Assembly (NCBI RefSeq): GCF_004353825.1
Contig: NZ_SMNA01000004.1
Location: 455,770 to 519,769, forward strand
Direction: 5' to 3'
DNA length: 64,000 nucleotides
DNA from: Occultella glacieicola
Lineage (GTDB): Bacteria > Actinomycetota > Actinomycetes > Actinomycetales > Beutenbergiaceae
Within the stretch, counting starts at the first letter, position 1; each line of letters begins with the position of its first letter. The notes under the pieces were generated by a model. The model had not been told where the DNA came from. It did no database searches and saw nothing but the letters and a program-made list of their open reading frames with translations. Positions 61,419 through 64,000 of this stretch are shown in pieces. The translations under genes were made by a program, and so were the position numbers.

Positions 61419-63401
61419 TCACCGCAGCCGCGGCAGCCAGACGGACATCTCGCCGGGGCCGCGGTTGGCCCAGCGGGCGTAGGGGACGAGGGTCAGCGGC
61501 AGCGGGGCCGGGTCCTCCTCGCGCAGCTCCCCGTAGAGCGAACCGGCCGCGACCGGGCTCGGGATCCGGACCGCGTCCGTGTGCAGGGTGACGTAGTCGG
61601 TGAAGATGCCCTCGCCGTCGGCCTCCCGCCACCGTGCACCCGCCGGGACGTACACGGACTCCACGCCCACGCCGTCGGGCAGGTCCGCGCTCTCCACGCA
61701 GTACACGAGGGGCCCCCGCACGATCGCGACCTGGTTCGTGGCCTCCTCCACGAAGTGGTGGGCGACCATGGTGCGGGTGCGCAGCGGGATCTCGACGAGG
61801 ACCTCGGAGTCGGACCAGGTGCGCTCGATCACCGCGTAGCCGCCCTCGACGGCCGAGGTCGCCTCGCCGTCGACGGCCACCGTGGCCTCGGGGGCCCAGC
61901 CCGGGATCCGCACGCGCAACTGCGCCCGCACCGGCCGCTCGGCGCGCACCCGGATCCGGACGGTCCCCTCGCTCGGGTAGCGGGTGGTCTGGGTGACCTC
62001 GACGGGCACGTCACCGACGGTGAGGGCCGCGGTGCCGGGCAGGAACTGGTGCACCCAGAGCGCATCGGGGGAGCGCGAGTACACGTAGTACGGCAGTTCC
62101 GCGATCACCCGGGCGATGTTCGGCGGGCAGCAGAAGCAGTTCGTCATGTACTCCTGGCGCAGCCGGTTGTCCGAGGCCGGGGGCGTGGTCCGCTCCGGGT
62201 CGCCGGCCCGGCGCATCTGGTAGGGCAGGTCCCGGACCGCGCGCAGCGGGTTCGTGTAGAAGTAGCTGGACCCCTCGGCGCCGATCATCGCCGGCAGCGA
62301 GTTGAACAGGACCCGTTCGATCTCGTCGGCGTATTTCGCCTCGCCCGTCAGGGCGAGCATCCGCCAGGACCACAGCACGAACCCGAGGGTCGCGCAGGAC
62401 TCGTTGTACGCCGTCGTCTGCGGCAGCTGGAACGGCCGCCCGTACGCCTGGTGCGTCTTCGTGATCGTCGAGTAGTCCTGCCCGGCGTCCGGGGAGGCGC
62501 CGTCGTACACGGCGCCGCAGCCGCCGGTCAGGTACAGCTTCGCGGAGACCACGTCCTGCCAGAGCGCCTCGACGGCCTCACGGAAGGCGGGATCGCCGGT
62601 CTCCAGGGCGTAGTCGGTCATGCCGGCGAACAGGTAGTTCGCGCGGACGGCGTGCCCGGTGGCCACGTGCTGGTCCTGCACGGGGTGGACGTCCTGGTTG
62701 TCGTCCCCGCCGGCGCCGCCCTTGCCCCCGTGCAGCTCGAGCAGGCGGCGGGCGAGGTCGAGGTAGCGGGAATCGCCGGTGCTGCGGTAGACCTCGATCG
62801 TGCCCATGTAGTGCGACGGGCAGATGTTGCAGTCGGCGAGCGCCTCGGGCTGCTCCTGCGCGGCGCGGACCAGGAAGTCGGCCGCGCGCAACGCCGCCGC
62901 GTAATAGGTGTCCGAGCCGGTGAGCCGCTTGTGCAGGCAGCCGAGCGTCATCAGGTGCCCGAGGTTGTAGGTCTCGAACTGGAGCCGGTCGGTCAGCGGG
63001 CGGACGTCCTCGCCGCGGTTCGCGGCGATGGTGGTCCGCGTGTGCACGTACCCGTCCGGTTGCTGCGCCGCGACGATCGCGTCCGCGGCCTCGGCCACCC
63101 GGTCGGCCAGGCCCGGGGCGTCCGGCTCGGCGACGACGGCGGCCTCGAGCCACTTGTACAGGTCGCCGTCCATGAACGGGGCGGCGTGGTGCTCGCCGGT
63201 CGCGCGGCCGGCCGCGATCCGGAAGTTCTCCACGGCGTGGGCGATCTCGGGGTCGAACATCAGGTCGCCCATCGAGGGGATCGTCACCTCGAGCGCGTTC
63301 GTGCGCAGTCGCCCGAGCGGTCCGTGGCCGTCCAGGGAGACCGACGACGGCGGCAGGGACGTCATCACGGCGTGCGGGCTGGCGGTGGTGTCGGTCAGCA
63401 T
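61419..63401 (-). CDS. GH127 beta-L-arabinofuranosidase
   Basis: The 660-residue enzyme shows GH127 catalytic residues: Glu334 and Cys336 in YNESCATLG, and the Cys cluster Cys422/424/425 in NCFCCPPNIAR, which bind zinc and provide the nucleophile in HypBA1. The (alpha/alpha)6 barrel and C-terminal beta domains are complete. It removes beta-L-arabinofuranose from arabino-oligosaccharides. No signal peptide is present. The ATG at 63401 overlaps the upstream kinase-like gene by seven bases. Confidence 0.92.
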   Translation of the reverse strand: MLTDTTASPHAVMTSLPPSSVSLDGHGPLGRLRTNALEVTIPSMGDLMFDPEIAHAVENFRIAAGRATGEHHAAPFMDGDLYKWLEAAVVAEPDAPGLADRVAEAADAIVAAQQPDGYVHTRTTIAANRGEDVRPLTDRLQFETYNLGHLMTLGCLHKRLTGSDTYYAAALRAADFLVRAAQEQPEALADCNICPSHYMGTIEVYRSTGDSRYLDLARRLLELHGGKGGAGGDDNQDVHPVQDQHVATGHAVRANYLFAGMTDYALETGDPAFREAVEALWQDVVSAKLYLTGGCGAVYDGASPDAGQDYSTITKTHQAYGRPFQLPQTTAYNESCATLGFVLWSWRMLALTGEAKYADEIERVLFNSLPAMIGAEGSSYFYTNPLRAVRDLPYQMRRAGDPERTTPPASDNRLRQEYMTNCFCCPPNIARVIAELPYYVYSRSPDALWVHQFLPGTAALTVGDVPVEVTQTTRYPSEGTVRIRVRAERPVRAQLRVRIPGWAPEATVAVDGEATSAVEGGYAVIERTWSDSEVLVEIPLRTRTMVAHHFVEEATNQVAIVRGPLVYCVESADLPDGVGVESVYVPAGARWREADGEGIFTDYVTLHTDAVRIPSPVAAGSLYGELREEDPAPLPLTLVPYARWANRGPGEMSVWLPRLR

Positions 63402-63847
63402 CGGGCTGGGGTCTCCATCGGGTCGCTGGTGGCGGAGGTGGTCGTCGCCCGGCCGAGCCGGACGTCCTCGAACAGGTCGGGGTGGCCCATCTGGCCGCCC
63501 TTGAGCACCATCTCGGTGCCGTCGTACGCGGCGCCGGGGGCGTGCGCGCGGCACAGCGCCACATTGCCCCACGGGCGAGACTCGATGCCGAGGGCGCCCA
63601 CGCCGAGCGCGCGCAGGAGGTGCCCGCTGGTGTCGCCCCCGCAGACGACCAGCCGGGTGCGCGGTGCGGCGGACAGCCGGGCCCGGCCCACCTCCGCAAG
63701 GCCCGCGACCACGTCGTCGGACGACACGGACCGGCCGCCCGGGGTGCTCGAGTGGAACACCGTGCTCGCGCCGCCGACATGGGCGGCGATCGCCCGCTCG
63801 ACGGCGTCGGCCTCGCGCAGGTCGAGCGCCGTCCAGCCGGCGGCCAC
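63395..63847 (-). CDS. four-carbon acid sugar kinase, C-terminal (nucleotide-binding) domain only
   Basis: The 150-residue protein matches only the C-terminal half of four-carbon acid sugar kinases (DUF1537): RLVVCGGDTSGHLLRALG, then GTEMVLKGGQMGHPDLFEDV. The N-terminal sugar-acid domain is missing. The reading frame stays open upstream (SGRTWDQIRAAVAAGW before the GTG at 63847) to the window edge but has no good start codon or ribosome binding site. A matching N-terminal piece starts at 63941 on the opposite strand. It could be a split gene, a rearranged pseudogene or a subunit. It is in an operon with GH127. Confidence 0.7.
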   Translation of the reverse strand: MAAGWTALDLREADAVERAIAAHVGGASTVFHSSTPGGRSVSSDDVVAGLAEVGRARLSAAPRTRLVVCGGDTSGHLLRALGVGALGIESRPWGNVALCRAHAPGAAYDGTEMVLKGGQMGHPDLFEDVRLGRATTTSATSDPMETPARC

Positions 63848-63940
63848 GGCCGCCCGGATCTGGTCCCAGGTCCGCCCCGACCGGCGCGCGGAGTCGGTGC
63901 CGGAGCTTTCCGCGGCCCTAGCCGCGTTCGGGCCGCCCCG

Positions 63941-64000
63941 ATGAGGTTCGGCTTCTACGGCGACGACTTCACCGGATCGGTGGACGCGCTGCTGCAGCTG
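63941..64000 (+). CDS. four-carbon acid sugar kinase, N-terminal part (cut by window edge)
   Basis: The 20 residues visible (MRFGFYGDDFTGSVDALLQL) match the conserved N terminus of four-carbon acid sugar kinases, with the DDFTG motif. The gene runs off the window on the plus strand. It faces away from the minus-strand C-terminal half across a gap of about 90 bases, the reverse of what one intact kinase gene would show. Whether it continues to a full-length enzyme cannot be seen. Confidence 0.7.
   Translation, partial: MRFGFYGDDFTGSVDALLQL

Noticed and set aside
61350..63944. A long open frame on the plus strand through the GH127 gene
   Set aside because: It is antisense to a well-supported GH127 gene, and its composition (Val, Arg, Gly, His repeats) is that of a GC-rich shadow frame.
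1..64000. Integrated phage, insertion sequence or tRNA-flanked island
   Set aside because: No integrase, transposase, tRNA or attachment repeat was recognised; the composition looks uniform.

Overview
The window comes from a high-GC actinobacterium. The sequence is strongly GC-rich with GTG starts and dense ATGA/GTGA stop-start overlaps. It carries WXG100-type proteins and sugar ABC importers without their own ATPase, all typical of Micrococcales-like soil or plant-associated genera. No rRNA, tRNA, phage or transposase gene was seen. Most of the window is a carbohydrate-utilisation region made of regulated catabolic operons.

Layout. 226-1639: three small genes that look like type VII secretion substrates or partners, closed by a strong bidirectional terminator. 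1706-5777 (minus): a Ugp-like ABC importer plus glycerophosphodiesterase, divergent from a DeoR regulator (6075-6875). 6970-10915: a RibD/DHFR-like reductase, a cytosine-deaminase-like amidohydrolase, a FitAB-type toxin-antitoxin pair, and a TetR plus alpha/beta-hydrolase pair. 11206-13942 (plus): a nucleoside-hydrolase-family protein coupled to a split transketolase. 13985-25390 (minus): a nine-gene operon (binding protein, two permeases, unclassified glycosidase, acetyltransferase/toroid fusion, enolase-superfamily protein, SDR, DapA-like aldolase, D-2-hydroxyacid dehydrogenase), divergent from a DeoR/LacI hybrid regulator. 26725-30281 (plus): a GlpK-like FGGY kinase, a TIM-barrel sugar isomerase and a SorC-type regulator, followed by a GH140-like putative apiosidase and a GH42 enzyme. 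33957-37056 (minus): two further glycosidases, divergent from a LacI regulator. 38168-38691: a non-coding duplicated hairpin plus 24-bp tandem-repeat element. 38692-45918 (minus): a Gfo/Idh/MocA dehydrogenase, lactonase-like amidohydrolase, MaoC hydratase, a signal-less binding protein, a CaiB CoA-transferase and a GH95 glycosidase. 46180-60108 (plus): two ABC importers (one LplABC-like), an aldo/keto reductase, GH2 and GH78. 60207-64000: a PPOX-like protein, an Asp/Glu racemase, a GH127 arabinofuranosidase, and two pieces of a four-carbon acid sugar kinase on opposite strands.

How it fits together. The enzymes GH140, GH95, GH127, GH78, GH2 and GH42, together with four oligosaccharide-type importers, suggest uptake of short, highly branched plant oligosaccharides (pectin or arabinogalactan side chains, possibly rhamnogalacturonan-II fragments). 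The glycosidases have no visible signal peptides, so debranching would be cytoplasmic. A shared promoter motif (TTGACA followed by TGGTGCAAG) lies before both the transketolase operon and the kinase/isomerase/SorC operon. Isomerase, FGGY kinase and split transketolase match the logic of the known non-oxidative D-apiose pathway, next to a putative apiosidase. Two classes of LacI-type operator immediately follow the -10 box of several promoters and tie the remaining units into regulons. These pathway and regulon assignments are inferences from family membership and sequence motifs.
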